Assembly: GCA_040757595.1 (NCBI GenBank)
Contig: JBFLWP010000019.1
Coordinates: 1-64,000, forward strand
DNA: 64,000 nucleotides
Source of the DNA: Nitrospirota bacterium
GTDB taxonomy: Bacteria > Nitrospirota > Nitrospiria > Nitrospirales > Nitrospiraceae
Direction of reading: 5' to 3'
Below are positions 25,555 through 33,367 of the stretch, piece by piece. Position 1 is the first letter of the stretch, and each line of letters opens with the position of its first letter. The notes under the pieces are model-generated. The model was not told the DNA's origin and made no database searches. It was given only the letters and a program-made list of their open reading frames with translations. The translations under genes and the position numbers were made by a program.

Positions 25555-27219
25555 GTGGATACTTTCTGGAGCAACTTTTCCGGCCGCCAGTACTTCGGCT
25601 TGGCTCCCTGGGTGTGGATTGAGTTCGAGAGTTCCGAGCCGCCTGGCCCGTTCCCGTTTCTCGGCGGGATCGCGCCTCGTGTCGCGGCCGGGCTCCATGA
25701 AGTCCATCAGCACCTCTCGGGCGCCATTGACATCGTGATCGGCGACGTGTTCGCCGGCCGCGCCCGAGCCGACGATCCGTTGATCCGAACGCGGCTGGAA
25801 GACGCCTATGCCGAGGTGGTTCGCTCGCGGCCCCGTTTGCGCCGGATGATTCGATGCGGGCGCAGCCCGGACGGCGCCTTTTACTGGGAGTACCCGTTGG
25901 ACGCCGGGCAGTCCGCCCCTATCCGCTATTCCGGCCTGCGCCTCTTCAACGCGGCAACCAGGCAAACCGTCTCGGTCGGCCTGGATCAGCATCCGGCCCA
26001 CGCGGTCGGACGATGGATCGGCTGTCTGGACGGAACCCAAACGGTCGGGGACCTCCAGGCGGAGTTGCGGCGGCTGGGCATGGTGTTCGGTCCCCAGTTG
26101 GCAGCCTACCTGACCCGCCTCACGGAGCGGCTTGACAGCCTCGGCGGGCTCGCCCCCTCCTCGGATTCTTCGATCCGGGAGCAATGGCTGCGGGCGACCC
26201 AGGATCGCGACATGGTGCACCTCGGCCACGCCGCCCTGCTGTATCGGCAGCGTGACCGATTCCTGCTCTTCGATCCCTGGCTCATTCCTTGGTTCGCCGA
26301 AGCTCCGGTGCCATCCCTCTGGACGACCCTGCTGCCGAAGCCGGCCGCGATTTTCCTCACGCACGACCATGACGACCATGTGGATCCCCGCACGTTGCTC
26401 GCCTTTCCGAAGGAAACCCCGGTGATCGTACCCAGCCGGGTCAATCGCCGCGCCCTGTTCTACGACTACCGGGCGCTGCTAAGCGGGCTCGGCTTTACGA
26501 ACATCGTCGAACTGGCTCACGGCGATGCGTGGCCATTCGATGGCGGGGCCGTCGTCGCGGTCCCGTTCTACGGAGAATGCGCGTGCGAACTGGGCATGCC
26601 CCGCAACTGCTATCTGATCGTGGACCGGGGGTGCAACAGCCTGATCCACGTGGACAGCGGGCCCACGAACGCCGGCGACAACGTGGTCCAAGACGGAGTC
26701 ATTGACGAACTCGTCCGGCGGCACGGGCCGATCAGCACGGTCTACGCCCAGCCTGGTCAACTGCTGGAGCTGCGGGCTTTCGCCGCCTATGCGTGCCTCT
26801 CGCCCCCAGGCCGGTGGCTGGAGGTCGGGGAAAATTGCTGCGTGGCACCGGACTATCTGTCACAGCTGGTGGCGAGCGCACGGGCGCGTCTGCTCGTCGC
26901 CTACGCTAACGGCGGAGCCGACTGGCTGCCCGACCACCCGGTGTTCGTCTTCAGCGGAAGGAACCGGGCGTTGCGCGACCTGGTCACCGCCCACTGGTGG
27001 CCATTGGAGGCACTGGAAGAACCCTTGCGCGCGCAGGGCTGCCATCTTCATCAGAGTTGCGCGCTCGACGTGGTCCGACAGGAGCCAGACGGAAGCCCAG
27101 CGGTCTGGCCTGCCGCAGCTCCCGCACCCGACCAGCTTTACCGGCTGGACCATGGCAGCCCGCCGGTCATGAGGCCGCATACGACCACCTGCTCCGCCGC
27201 GCAAGGGCCATCCTGTTGA
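25555..27219 (+). CDS. PqqD-like plus metallo-beta-lactamase-fold protein
   Basis: 554 residues from GTG 25555. The first 100 residues are unassigned. Residues about 135-200 (HAVGRWIGCLDGTQTVGDLQ and following helices) resemble a PqqD/RRE-type winged helix. A metallo-beta-lactamase fold follows, with THDHDDHVDPRTLLAFP (HxHxDH) and later IHVDSGPTNAGDN as second metal ligands. PqqD-like modules bind precursor peptides in RiPP pathways, and PqqB is also of this metallo-fold, but no precursor or radical SAM gene is adjacent. A Cys-rich C-terminal tail closes the protein. It is divergent from the unknown gene 23579-25450. Confidence 0.7.
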   Translation: MDTFWSNFSGRQYFGLAPWVWIEFESSEPPGPFPFLGGIAPRVAAGLHEVHQHLSGAIDIVIGDVFAGRARADDPLIRTRLEDAYAEVVRSRPRLRRMIRCGRSPDGAFYWEYPLDAGQSAPIRYSGLRLFNAATRQTVSVGLDQHPAHAVGRWIGCLDGTQTVGDLQAELRRLGMVFGPQLAAYLTRLTERLDSLGGLAPSSDSSIREQWLRATQDRDMVHLGHAALLYRQRDRFLLFDPWLIPWFAEAPVPSLWTTLLPKPAAIFLTHDHDDHVDPRTLLAFPKETPVIVPSRVNRRALFYDYRALLSGLGFTNIVELAHGDAWPFDGGAVVAVPFYGECACELGMPRNCYLIVDRGCNSLIHVDSGPTNAGDNVVQDGVIDELVRRHGPISTVYAQPGQLLELRAFAAYACLSPPGRWLEVGENCCVAPDYLSQLVASARARLLVAYANGGADWLPDHPVFVFSGRNRALRDLVTAHWWPLEALEEPLRAQGCHLHQSCALDVVRQEPDGSPAVWPAAAPAPDQLYRLDHGSPPVMRPHTTTCSAAQGPSC

Positions 27220-27309
27220 AAATCACGGTGATCCGAATGAGTTCACGGTCAGCGGCGAGCCGCCTGTCCTCAACCATCTAAGACGCCCGGGCGCGGGGCG
27301 CCAACGCGG

Positions 27310-28020
27310 ATGAAACGGAAACCCTGTCTCATCGAGGATTGCGGAACTTGCACCTTCCGGGCCAAATCCGTGGTGTGCGACCTCGAGGGAGACGCACTCG
27401 CCGCGTTCCAGAAAATCAAGCGCTCTCTCCAGTACGAGCCCCATCAAGTGGTCTTCTACGAAGGCCACGCCTGCCTGGGCCTGTACCTGTTATGCGCGGG
27501 CAAGGTCAAGCTCACCCGGTCCTCGAGCCGTGGGCAGCGGCAGATCGTGCGGATCCTGGAGTCCGGCGAATTGATCGAGAAGCATGCGTTCCGGGATGGG
27601 GCGATTCATGAGGTCACCTGCGAGACCCTGGAAGTGTCCCAGATCTGCCTGATTGAGAAGGAGCTATACCTGGCGCTGGTGAGGCGCCACAGCGACCTCG
27701 CCCTCAGGCTGATCCAACTCTTGAGCCGCGAGCTCGGCATGCATATCAACCAGCTCGACCAGTTCACCTTCAAGCTCGCCCGCGAGCGGCTGGCGAGCCT
27801 GCTGTTGGAGCTGGGCGAGCGGTTCGGCAGCGAGGCTCGCCAGGGAGTCCGGGTCGGCATCACCCTCAAGCGCGAGGAGGTCGCCGAAATGGCCGGCGTC
27901 ACGGTCGAAACCGTCATCCGGCTCCTCGGAGCCTTTCGGGACGAAGGCTTGATCTCCCTTGACGGCCGTTCCATCACCCTGCTGAACCCGGATCGTCTGA
28001 CCAAGATTGCCCAGCGGTAG
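27310..28020 (+). CDS. CRP/FNR-family regulator, FNR-like with N-terminal cysteines (copy 2)
   Basis: 236 residues, colinear paralog of 6513-7223. N-terminal C6, C11-x2-C14-x8-C23; shared core VVFYEGHACLGLYLLCAGKV; HTH KREEVAEMAGVTVETVIRLL, with E-x2-I-R in the recognition helix against E-x2-C-R in copy 1. The single changed residue could tune specificity between the two. A composite operator lies 88 bp downstream, before the desaturase, as for copy 1 and the hemerythrin. Confidence 0.87.
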   Translation: MKRKPCLIEDCGTCTFRAKSVVCDLEGDALAAFQKIKRSLQYEPHQVVFYEGHACLGLYLLCAGKVKLTRSSSRGQRQIVRILESGELIEKHAFRDGAIHEVTCETLEVSQICLIEKELYLALVRRHSDLALRLIQLLSRELGMHINQLDQFTFKLARERLASLLLELGERFGSEARQGVRVGITLKREEVAEMAGVTVETVIRLLGAFRDEGLISLDGRSITLLNPDRLTKIAQR

Positions 28021-28107
28021 AATCAGCGAACAGCACGAAACCGTCAGCTATTCGCTGTTAGCGCTAAGCCATTGCCTGCCCGCTCCTCGTTTCGGCGTCG
28101 TTCCCGC

Positions 28108-28147
28108 ATAGGTCCAACGGTCCACTCAAAACGTTGATCTCCGTCAT
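28108..28147 (+). promoter_or_regulatory. Composite operator 3: partial palindrome plus FNR-like box
   Basis: ATAGGTC-CAAC-GGTCCAC at 28108-28125 keeps the left half-site and a degraded right half. After 8 bp comes TTGAT-CTCC-GTCAT at 28134-28147, followed by AGGCCGGGCGGG as at site 2. The 309-bp gap 28021-28329 otherwise holds only a short repeat (inverted copy of 13622-13634) at 28044-28056. It points to the desaturase gene. Confidence 0.6.
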
Positions 28148-28329
28148 AGGCCGGGCGGGCGAACTGGAGTAAGAGTCGGCCCCAATTCCCGGGACTCCTG
28201 TGCAGTTGCCAAGGGGAGCTCGGCACACGGATCGGGGTGCGGTGCTCGGGGGGGAATCTGCGTTTTGGCTGGTGTCCGGTTGGTGACCGTTCCCTATGCC
28301 GTGCGTCTCGCGCCTTCACGACAGGTCCA

Positions 28330-29220
28330 ATGGCCAGCGAGAAGACAGTTCGACAACAAAACTCTCGGATCAATCTGAACCGGTTGGATGTTCCGGCAAG
28401 CGCACTGTTTATCCTCGTGACCGTGACCGCCCTGGTTGGGGTACCCTTGTTCGGCTCCCTGTACGGGTACACTTGGCTGGACTGGACGCTCTGTGGGATG
28501 CTTTACGCAATCAGTGGCCTCGGCATCACCGTGGGCTACCACCGTCTCATCGCGCACGGGAGCTTTCAGTGCCCAGACTGGGTCAAGGCTCTGCTGCTCG
28601 TTGCGGGAGGATGGACCATGGAAAATTCGGCGTTGAAATGGGCCGCTGACCACGCGCGCCATCATGCCCGTGTGGATACGGAGGACGATCCGTACAACGC
28701 GAGAAAAGGGTTCTGGCACAGCCACTGCGGGTGGGTCTTCTTGAAAGACACACGCTACAGCGAGCAGTACGCTCCCTGGCTACGGAAGGATCGCGTCGTG
28801 CTCTGGCAGCACCGTTGGTACCCTCTGATCGTCCTCTCCGGATTGGCCCTGCCGTTCATCGCCGGCTGGCTCGCGGGGGGCAGCTTGCGCGGACTCGGCT
28901 GCTTCCTGCTGGCCGGAGTCGCGCGGGTGTTTTTGGTCCTCAACTCCACGTTTTGCATCAATTCCGTCTGCCACCTATGGGGCCGCCAACCTTACGACCA
29001 AACCAACACCAGCCGGGACAGTTGGTGGGTCTCACTGGTCACGTTCGGGGAGGGGTATCACAACTACCACCACGCCTTTCCACGGGATTACCGTAACGGG
29101 CCCCGGTGGTACAACTTCGACCCGTCCAAGTGGATGATCTTCACCCTGTCGCGGACGGGGCTGGCCAGAAACCTCATCAGGCACGATCAGGCGTCACATG
29201 CGACGGCCGCAGGTGACTGA
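28330..29220 (+). CDS. Acyl-CoA/acyl-lipid delta-9-type fatty acid desaturase
   Basis: 296 residues with the three His boxes of membrane desaturases: HRLIAH, HARHH and HNYHH, placed between about four hydrophobic segments (ALFILVTVTALVGVPLF, GMLYAISGLGITVGY, WYPLIVLSGLALPFIAGW, LGCFLLAGVARVFLVL). The enzyme is diiron and O2-dependent, which fits an FNR-like operator upstream. The ATG at 28330 is preferred over an earlier in-frame GTG-type start. A strong hairpin lies 30 bp after the stop. Confidence 0.88.
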   Translation: MASEKTVRQQNSRINLNRLDVPASALFILVTVTALVGVPLFGSLYGYTWLDWTLCGMLYAISGLGITVGYHRLIAHGSFQCPDWVKALLLVAGGWTMENSALKWAADHARHHARVDTEDDPYNARKGFWHSHCGWVFLKDTRYSEQYAPWLRKDRVVLWQHRWYPLIVLSGLALPFIAGWLAGGSLRGLGCFLLAGVARVFLVLNSTFCINSVCHLWGRQPYDQTNTSRDSWWVSLVTFGEGYHNYHHAFPRDYRNGPRWYNFDPSKWMIFTLSRTGLARNLIRHDQASHATAAGD

Positions 29221-29249
29221 CAGTCCGACAGACACCGAATCCCATCGGG

Positions 29250-29282
29250 GCGCCCCTCCGCAAGAAGCCTGCGGAGGGGCGC
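29250..29282. terminator. Bidirectional terminator hairpin
   Basis: GCGCCCCTCCGCA and TGCGGAGGGGCGC form a perfect 13-bp stem with a 7-nt loop. It lies between the desaturase (+) and a converging small gene (-). There is no T-tract on either side, but the stability and convergent position fit a shared terminator. Confidence 0.75.
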
Positions 29283-29289
29283 GCGCCGA

Positions 29290-29547
29290 TCAGACCGGCA
29301 CAGGGGCCAGGCCCAGCCTGTGGATCGCGTTCGTGACCACCATCTTGGCGCTCGTGAACGAGACGGCTCCCCCGACGGTCTGAATCGCCAGGAGGTACCG
29401 TTTGACGTCCTCCGCCTTGGAGGCCGTATTCGACCCGTCCGGGAAGATGCTGAATCCGGCCAGTTTCTCGATCTCGGGCAGTCTGGTTTTGTAGAGCTGC
29501 GCCGCCATCTTGGTATGTTCCCTAATCGCGTCAGAGTAGTCGGCCAT
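29290..29547 (-). CDS. Small hypothetical protein
   Basis: 85 residues, no signal peptide. An N-terminal helix (YSDAIREHTKMAAQLYKTRLPEIEKL) is followed by a GSNTASKAEDVKRYLLAIQ segment and an FTSAKMVVTNAIHRLGLAP end. It has good codon-level continuity and a GAGGTGACG site before the ATG. Not recognised. It lies 42 bp after the metallo-beta-lactamase gene in the same direction, so probably forms an operon with it. Confidence 0.6.
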   Translation of the reverse strand: MADYSDAIREHTKMAAQLYKTRLPEIEKLAGFSIFPDGSNTASKAEDVKRYLLAIQTVGGAVSFTSAKMVVTNAIHRLGLAPVPV

Positions 29548-29589
29548 TCGTCACCTCGCTCCTCATCATCTGCGAGCGGCCGGCCGCCG

Positions 29590-30396
29590 CTACTGGTTCG
29601 GAAACAGGTAGTCCACTCCGCAGGGCAGCGCGCCGAGCCACTGGAGAAATTTCTGGACCTCCTCGCCTCGGAAGATCGCGCCATGCTGCGGGACGAGGGC
29701 CGTGATCGGGAGTCCCGCGACGCTGCGGATGAAGGCCGAGACCGCGCGATTGGAGCTCATGTAGCGCTGGTGAAAGCCCCGCATGGCCTTGACCTGCTGA
29801 TCCCAGTCCTCGATCACCAGCCGCGGCTTGCCGTCCGCGTACACGGCCGCCCCGATGTCGCCGGTGAAGAGGAAGCCGCTCACGCTGTCGAAGATCACCA
29901 TGTTCCCCGGAGAGTGCAGGTAGGGGGCCGAGAGACACCTGAGCTGCCCCCCGCTCTTCAGCGGCAGGGCCAGCCCGTCGTCCTTCATGAGCCGGTAGTT
30001 GACGTTGTACGCCATGTAGTGCGGCATGAACCGCTGCCAGAGGGACGGGCAGATCACTGCGATCTGGGGGTTGAACTCCAGCCAGGAGGAGATCGAGGCG
30101 CACACGTCGGGATCCTGGTGGCTGAAGAGGAGATGGGTCAAGGACTGGGCGGAGAACACCGAGTTGATCTTTTCCTGGACGGGGACAAACCGGTCGTACC
30201 CGCCCGGCTCCAGCAGGTAGCCCTCGCCCCGGTCCACCAGGAGGTAGGCGTTGCACTCCACCTCCTCTCCGCCGGTGACGGTGCCGACCCAATAGACCTG
30301 GTGCTCGGGCGTCTGATAGAGCGGAATCGCCTTGGTGTCGTCCAGGCCGACGTTGGACAGTGCCGAAAGATGATCCGCTTGCAATGTCGGTTGCAT
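29590..30396 (-). CDS. MBL-fold protein of the ODP/flavodiiron-like type
   Basis: 268 residues. LLFSHQDPDVCASI replaces the usual HxHxDH with the SHQDPDV form seen in the oxygen-binding diiron (ODP) and flavodiiron-like branch. LHSPGNMVIFDSVSGFLFTGDIGAA and LVPQHGAIFRGEEV give the further metal ligands. No flavodoxin domain, so it is a stand-alone core. ODP proteins bind O2 or sense it; hydrolase activity is not expected. It is divergent from a Cys-rich LuxR regulator, which may use it as partner. Confidence 0.78.
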   Translation of the reverse strand: MQPTLQADHLSALSNVGLDDTKAIPLYQTPEHQVYWVGTVTGGEEVECNAYLLVDRGEGYLLEPGGYDRFVPVQEKINSVFSAQSLTHLLFSHQDPDVCASISSWLEFNPQIAVICPSLWQRFMPHYMAYNVNYRLMKDDGLALPLKSGGQLRCLSAPYLHSPGNMVIFDSVSGFLFTGDIGAAVYADGKPRLVIEDWDQQVKAMRGFHQRYMSSNRAVSAFIRSVAGLPITALVPQHGAIFRGEEVQKFLQWLGALPCGVDYLFPNQ

Positions 30397-30549
30397 GATG
30401 GCCCCCTCTTGGTTGATTGTGGGTGGTATTGGGTGCGTACTTTTCTCCCCGCCTACTTGCAGTACGTATCGGGGAGCCGGCGGGAGCGCATGAGAGGGCT
30501 GGCCCCGCGATGAGCCGGGGAAATCTACTCAATTTCTACTGGTGAGCGG

Positions 30550-31290
30550 GTGGTCCCAGAGCGCGAAATGCTCCAGACGATCCTGAGCGCCTTCCTCGAC
30601 TCCACACGGGCGCTCGTTCATCCCTCGGTGCTGCAATGTATGCTGCAGCGCATCGGGGTTCAGATCGGCCGGCAGGTCAGCGAACAGCATCGGTTGACCC
30701 TCGGACTGAGCCTTCCCTTCTCCCGGAAGGAGTATGGCCGCTGCCTCTCGCAGAGTCTCCCGGAGCGCATGGGGTGGCCGTGCTCTCTCCTCGAAGAGAC
30801 TGCGGACCGGCTCCGCTTCAATATTCCGTCTTGCCCGTTCGGACGCAGCGTCGCCGGCAACTCTGATTTCTGCCGGCTCACGTCCGGAGTCTTCGGCGGA
30901 ATCGCGGCGGACCAGTTCGGCTACGCCAAAGTCTGTCTCACGCAGGGCCACGGCACGCCCCCCCGGAACTGCTGCGTCACGGTTTACATCCGGAAGACCG
31001 ACGAAAGCATGGCAGCGGAAGGCACCGTGTATCCGGAGGCCGTGACCGCGGCCGGGGATTGGGCCGAGACGCCTGCGCGCCAAGGGGCTCTCCCGCCGCT
31101 TTCGTCGCGCGAGTGCGGGCTGCTCAGGCTGGTCGGAGAGGGTCTGACCGACAAGGAGATCGCGGCGGCCTTGAATTTGAGCGTTCGGACCGTCGAAAAC
31201 CACGGTGCCCGTCTGCGCGAGAAGCTCGGGGTCTCCGGACGTGTCGGGCTCGTTCGGTTCGCGCTTCGCCATCACCTGGCCAAGCCGTAA
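30550..31290 (+). CDS. LuxR-type regulator with Cys-rich sensor domain
   Basis: 246 residues from GTG 30550 (ATG 30568 also in frame). The C-terminus is a LuxR HTH (LSSRECGLLRLVGEGLTDKEIAAALNLSVRTVENH). The N-terminal sensor contains SCPFG, DFCRLTSGVFGGIAADQFG and RNCCVTVYI, a Cys pattern like V4R/methanogen-output domains that can hold a metal or Fe-S centre. It is divergent from the ODP-like gene; the 153-bp gap between them holds the inverted repeat CTCCCCG/CGGGGAG (30445-30476). Confidence 0.72.
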   Translation: MVPEREMLQTILSAFLDSTRALVHPSVLQCMLQRIGVQIGRQVSEQHRLTLGLSLPFSRKEYGRCLSQSLPERMGWPCSLLEETADRLRFNIPSCPFGRSVAGNSDFCRLTSGVFGGIAADQFGYAKVCLTQGHGTPPRNCCVTVYIRKTDESMAAEGTVYPEAVTAAGDWAETPARQGALPPLSSRECGLLRLVGEGLTDKEIAAALNLSVRTVENHGARLREKLGVSGRVGLVRFALRHHLAKP

Positions 31291-31471
31291 TGCCAACCGC
31301 TCGCGGAACCGCCCGCCGGAACACCGGAAGTTGGTGCTTCATTCTCCTGCACCGTTGTTCGATCTCGGCGACCCACGTCTTCAGGATTCCCGGCGCTCCC
31401 ACCCTGCCACCTGTCAGACGTTCCGCGAGAGCCTGATCCAGCCGATGCACCCGCTGCGGGTTCTTCTTCCT

Positions 31472-31511
31472 ATAGGTCTAATGGCCTATTCGAGCGCTTG
31501 ACATCAATCAT
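31472..31511 (+). promoter_or_regulatory. Composite operator 4: palindrome plus FNR-like box
   Basis: ATAGGTC-TAAT-GGCCTAT at 31472-31489, then 8 bp, then TTGAC-ATCA-ATCAT at 31498-31511. A -10-like CATAGTAG starts about 26 bp after the box centre, which would put the box near -40, a class II activator position. The gap 31291-31642 (352 bp) otherwise shows nothing recognisable. The downstream gene is the small membrane protein at 31643. Confidence 0.7.
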
Positions 31512-31642
31512 GGGGCCGGCTCGGCCGACCATAGTAGGCTGTGTCACGCTTCCTCTTCCGATCGGCTCATTTCCGAACGGCGGAGGGACAGACGCGGCAG
31601 CGACACAGCGAGTTCTTCTGCGTGAAGGAAAGGGAGGATTGC

Positions 31643-31831
31643 ATGAAGCAGCCGAAAGAATCCACGTTCTCGATCATGACCGCAGGCGCCTTCTGGCCCA
31701 CGGCGGCGCTGGCTGAAGAAGCGGTCAAGGCACCTTCGGGAGGGTACGCGGCAGGCGATTACGTGTGGTTCACCGTGATCGGCCTGATCCTGGTATACGG
31801 GGTGTACGACACGTTTTTCAAAGCATCCTAG
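31643..31831 (+). CDS. 62-aa single-pass membrane protein (copy 2)
   Basis: AGGGAGGATTGC precedes ATG 31643; the in-frame ATG at 31541 is too close to the promoter elements. N-terminal FSIMTAGAFWPTAALAEEA and C-terminal YVWFTVIGLILVYGVYDTFF match the protein at 12075-12257 residue by residue, with a variable middle. It is the only gene directly behind composite operator 4, so one copy of this protein seems to be FNR-controlled and the other to belong to the copper-protein run. Confidence 0.78.
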   Translation: MKQPKESTFSIMTAGAFWPTAALAEEAVKAPSGGYAAGDYVWFTVIGLILVYGVYDTFFKAS

Positions 31832-32044
31832 ACCGCGCCAAGCAACGCCTCCGCCAACCGAGTGAAGCGCGAAGGAGCGCTGGGCGCTCGCGCTCCGGAT
31901 CTTCGCGGTGCCGGCTGGTCGCGCTCATCAGGCTGGTTGAACAGCGCCCCCGACGTGTTCCTGAACCTGTCCATTCACAAACGCCGGCGAGTTGTGTATG
32001 ATGACCCGTTTTCGGGGGACCTTGAGAACCGAGCGCTGAAGCCC

Positions 32045-32839
32045 ATGTCTCTCGCAGAGATGCAGGAAACGTTTCCCGCCACGATCCGGATCGCAGGGAT
32101 CAAGGTCCGGAACAGGGGAGACGTCAAAAAGATGGCGGTCGGCGACGCTTCGCTCCGGGCCGGCGACCGCGTGATGCTCGAGCTGGGCGGCGACCTGACC
32201 TACGGCGTGGTGTATTCGGAGCCGGCCCCGATGCCCTTCATTCCGCCGATGCGGGTCATGACGACGATCCTGCGGCCGGCCACCGACGCGGACCGGACCG
32301 AGATCGTCCGGCACGAGCGGATCGCCAAGGAAGGCATGGTTTACTGCCGCGAACGGGCGGCGGCGCTGGGCCTCCGGATGAAAATGGTGGAGGTCTACTG
32401 CTCCTTTCAGCGGCGGGAAACCACGTTCGTCTATGCGGCCGAGGAGCGGGTAGACTTCCGGCAACTGGTGCGGGACCTGGCCCGCCGATTCGGGGGGCGC
32501 ATCGAGATGCGGCACATCGGCGCGCGGGAGGAGGCCAAGCGGATCGGCGGCGTGGACTCCTGCGGGCTTACGCTCTGCTGCTCCGCCTTCATGACCGAAT
32601 TCAGACCGGTGAGCGTCAAGAAAGCCCGCAGCCAGATGCAGGAGGGCTCTCTGAGCGAGAGCCGCTTGATCGGCATCTGCGGCCGGCTCAAGTGCTGCTT
32701 GATGTTCGAAGAGATGCAGACCCAGGCCGGCCGGATGCCGGCCTCTCCGCCCCTCATCAAGCCGAACCGCCCGTCCCAGCCTCCCGCGGTCAGTCGTCAA
32801 CAATCAGCCATCGGCAGCCAGCTCCGAGCCGAGAGCTGA
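32045..32839 (+). CDS. ricT: PSP1-domain protein, RicT-like
   Basis: 264 residues from ATG 32045. The PSP1 domain is clear: DRVMLELGGDLTYGVVYSEP, KMVEVYCSFQRRETTFVYAAEERVDFRQLVRDLA. The C-terminal Cys cluster (CGLTLCCSAFM, GICGRLKCCLMFE) is the Fe-S binding motif of RicT/YaaT. RicT works in mRNA maturation and other complexes in Bacillus; the role here is unknown. A low-complexity tail (SRQQSAIGSQLRAES) looks repeat-derived. Confidence 0.85.
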   Translation: MSLAEMQETFPATIRIAGIKVRNRGDVKKMAVGDASLRAGDRVMLELGGDLTYGVVYSEPAPMPFIPPMRVMTTILRPATDADRTEIVRHERIAKEGMVYCRERAAALGLRMKMVEVYCSFQRRETTFVYAAEERVDFRQLVRDLARRFGGRIEMRHIGAREEAKRIGGVDSCGLTLCCSAFMTEFRPVSVKKARSQMQEGSLSESRLIGICGRLKCCLMFEEMQTQAGRMPASPPLIKPNRPSQPPAVSRQQSAIGSQLRAES

Positions 32840-32866
32840 CCGCCGACGGCGTTTCAGCTCTCCACC

Positions 32867-33343
32867 ATGCTGCTCCTCCTGATCTGGGTCCACCTGCTGG
32901 CTGCGGTCGCCTGGATCGGCGGGATGGTCTTCCTGTCCCTGGTCGTTGCGCCGGTTTTGAAGCACCCGCCTCTCGCCGCGCAGCGGGGGCCGCTTTTCCG
33001 AGCAGTCGGACGCCGGTTCCGCGCGGTGGTCTGGACCGCTATCGCTCTCCTGGTCGCCACCGGACCGGTCCTCCTCAGCCAGCGAGTGCCCTCGCTCCTC
33101 GATCCGGCCGCCTGGCCTCCGGCGGCCAAGGCAAAACTGTTGCTGGTGGGAGTCCTCATCGTCTTGACCGGGCTCCACGACTTCTGGCTCGGACCGAGGG
33201 TCGGACGGCTGTTGGGCGCCCCGCAGAAGCCGCGGGCCGGGCTGGATTCGTTCATGATCCGATCGGCCCCTTGGCTCGCCCGTGCCGGGCTGGTGTTGGG
33301 GCTCGCAGTGCTGTTGGCCGCCGCAGCCTTGGCGCGGAGCTAA
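32867..33343 (+). CDS. CopD-like membrane protein
   Basis: 158 residues, four hydrophobic segments: LLLIWVHLLAAVAWIGGMVF, FRAVVWTAIALLVATGPVLL, KLLLVGVLIVLTGLHDFWL and PWLARAGLVLGLAVLLAAAAL. HLLAAVAWIGG is typical of the CopD/YcnJ-type copper-resistance membrane domain, and the His in WVHL is a likely metal ligand. It follows ricT by 27 bp and converges with the MgtC gene. Confidence 0.72.
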   Translation: MLLLLIWVHLLAAVAWIGGMVFLSLVVAPVLKHPPLAAQRGPLFRAVGRRFRAVVWTAIALLVATGPVLLSQRVPSLLDPAAWPPAAKAKLLLVGVLIVLTGLHDFWLGPRVGRLLGAPQKPRAGLDSFMIRSAPWLARAGLVLGLAVLLAAAALARS

Positions 33344-33367
33344 TCCTGCGTCGCGGTGGCCGGCTCG

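Noticed and set aside
31291-31471. Possible short gene on - strand (HRLDQALAERL ... frame)
   Set aside because: No ribosome site and it runs into the LuxR gene as antisense; too weak to call.
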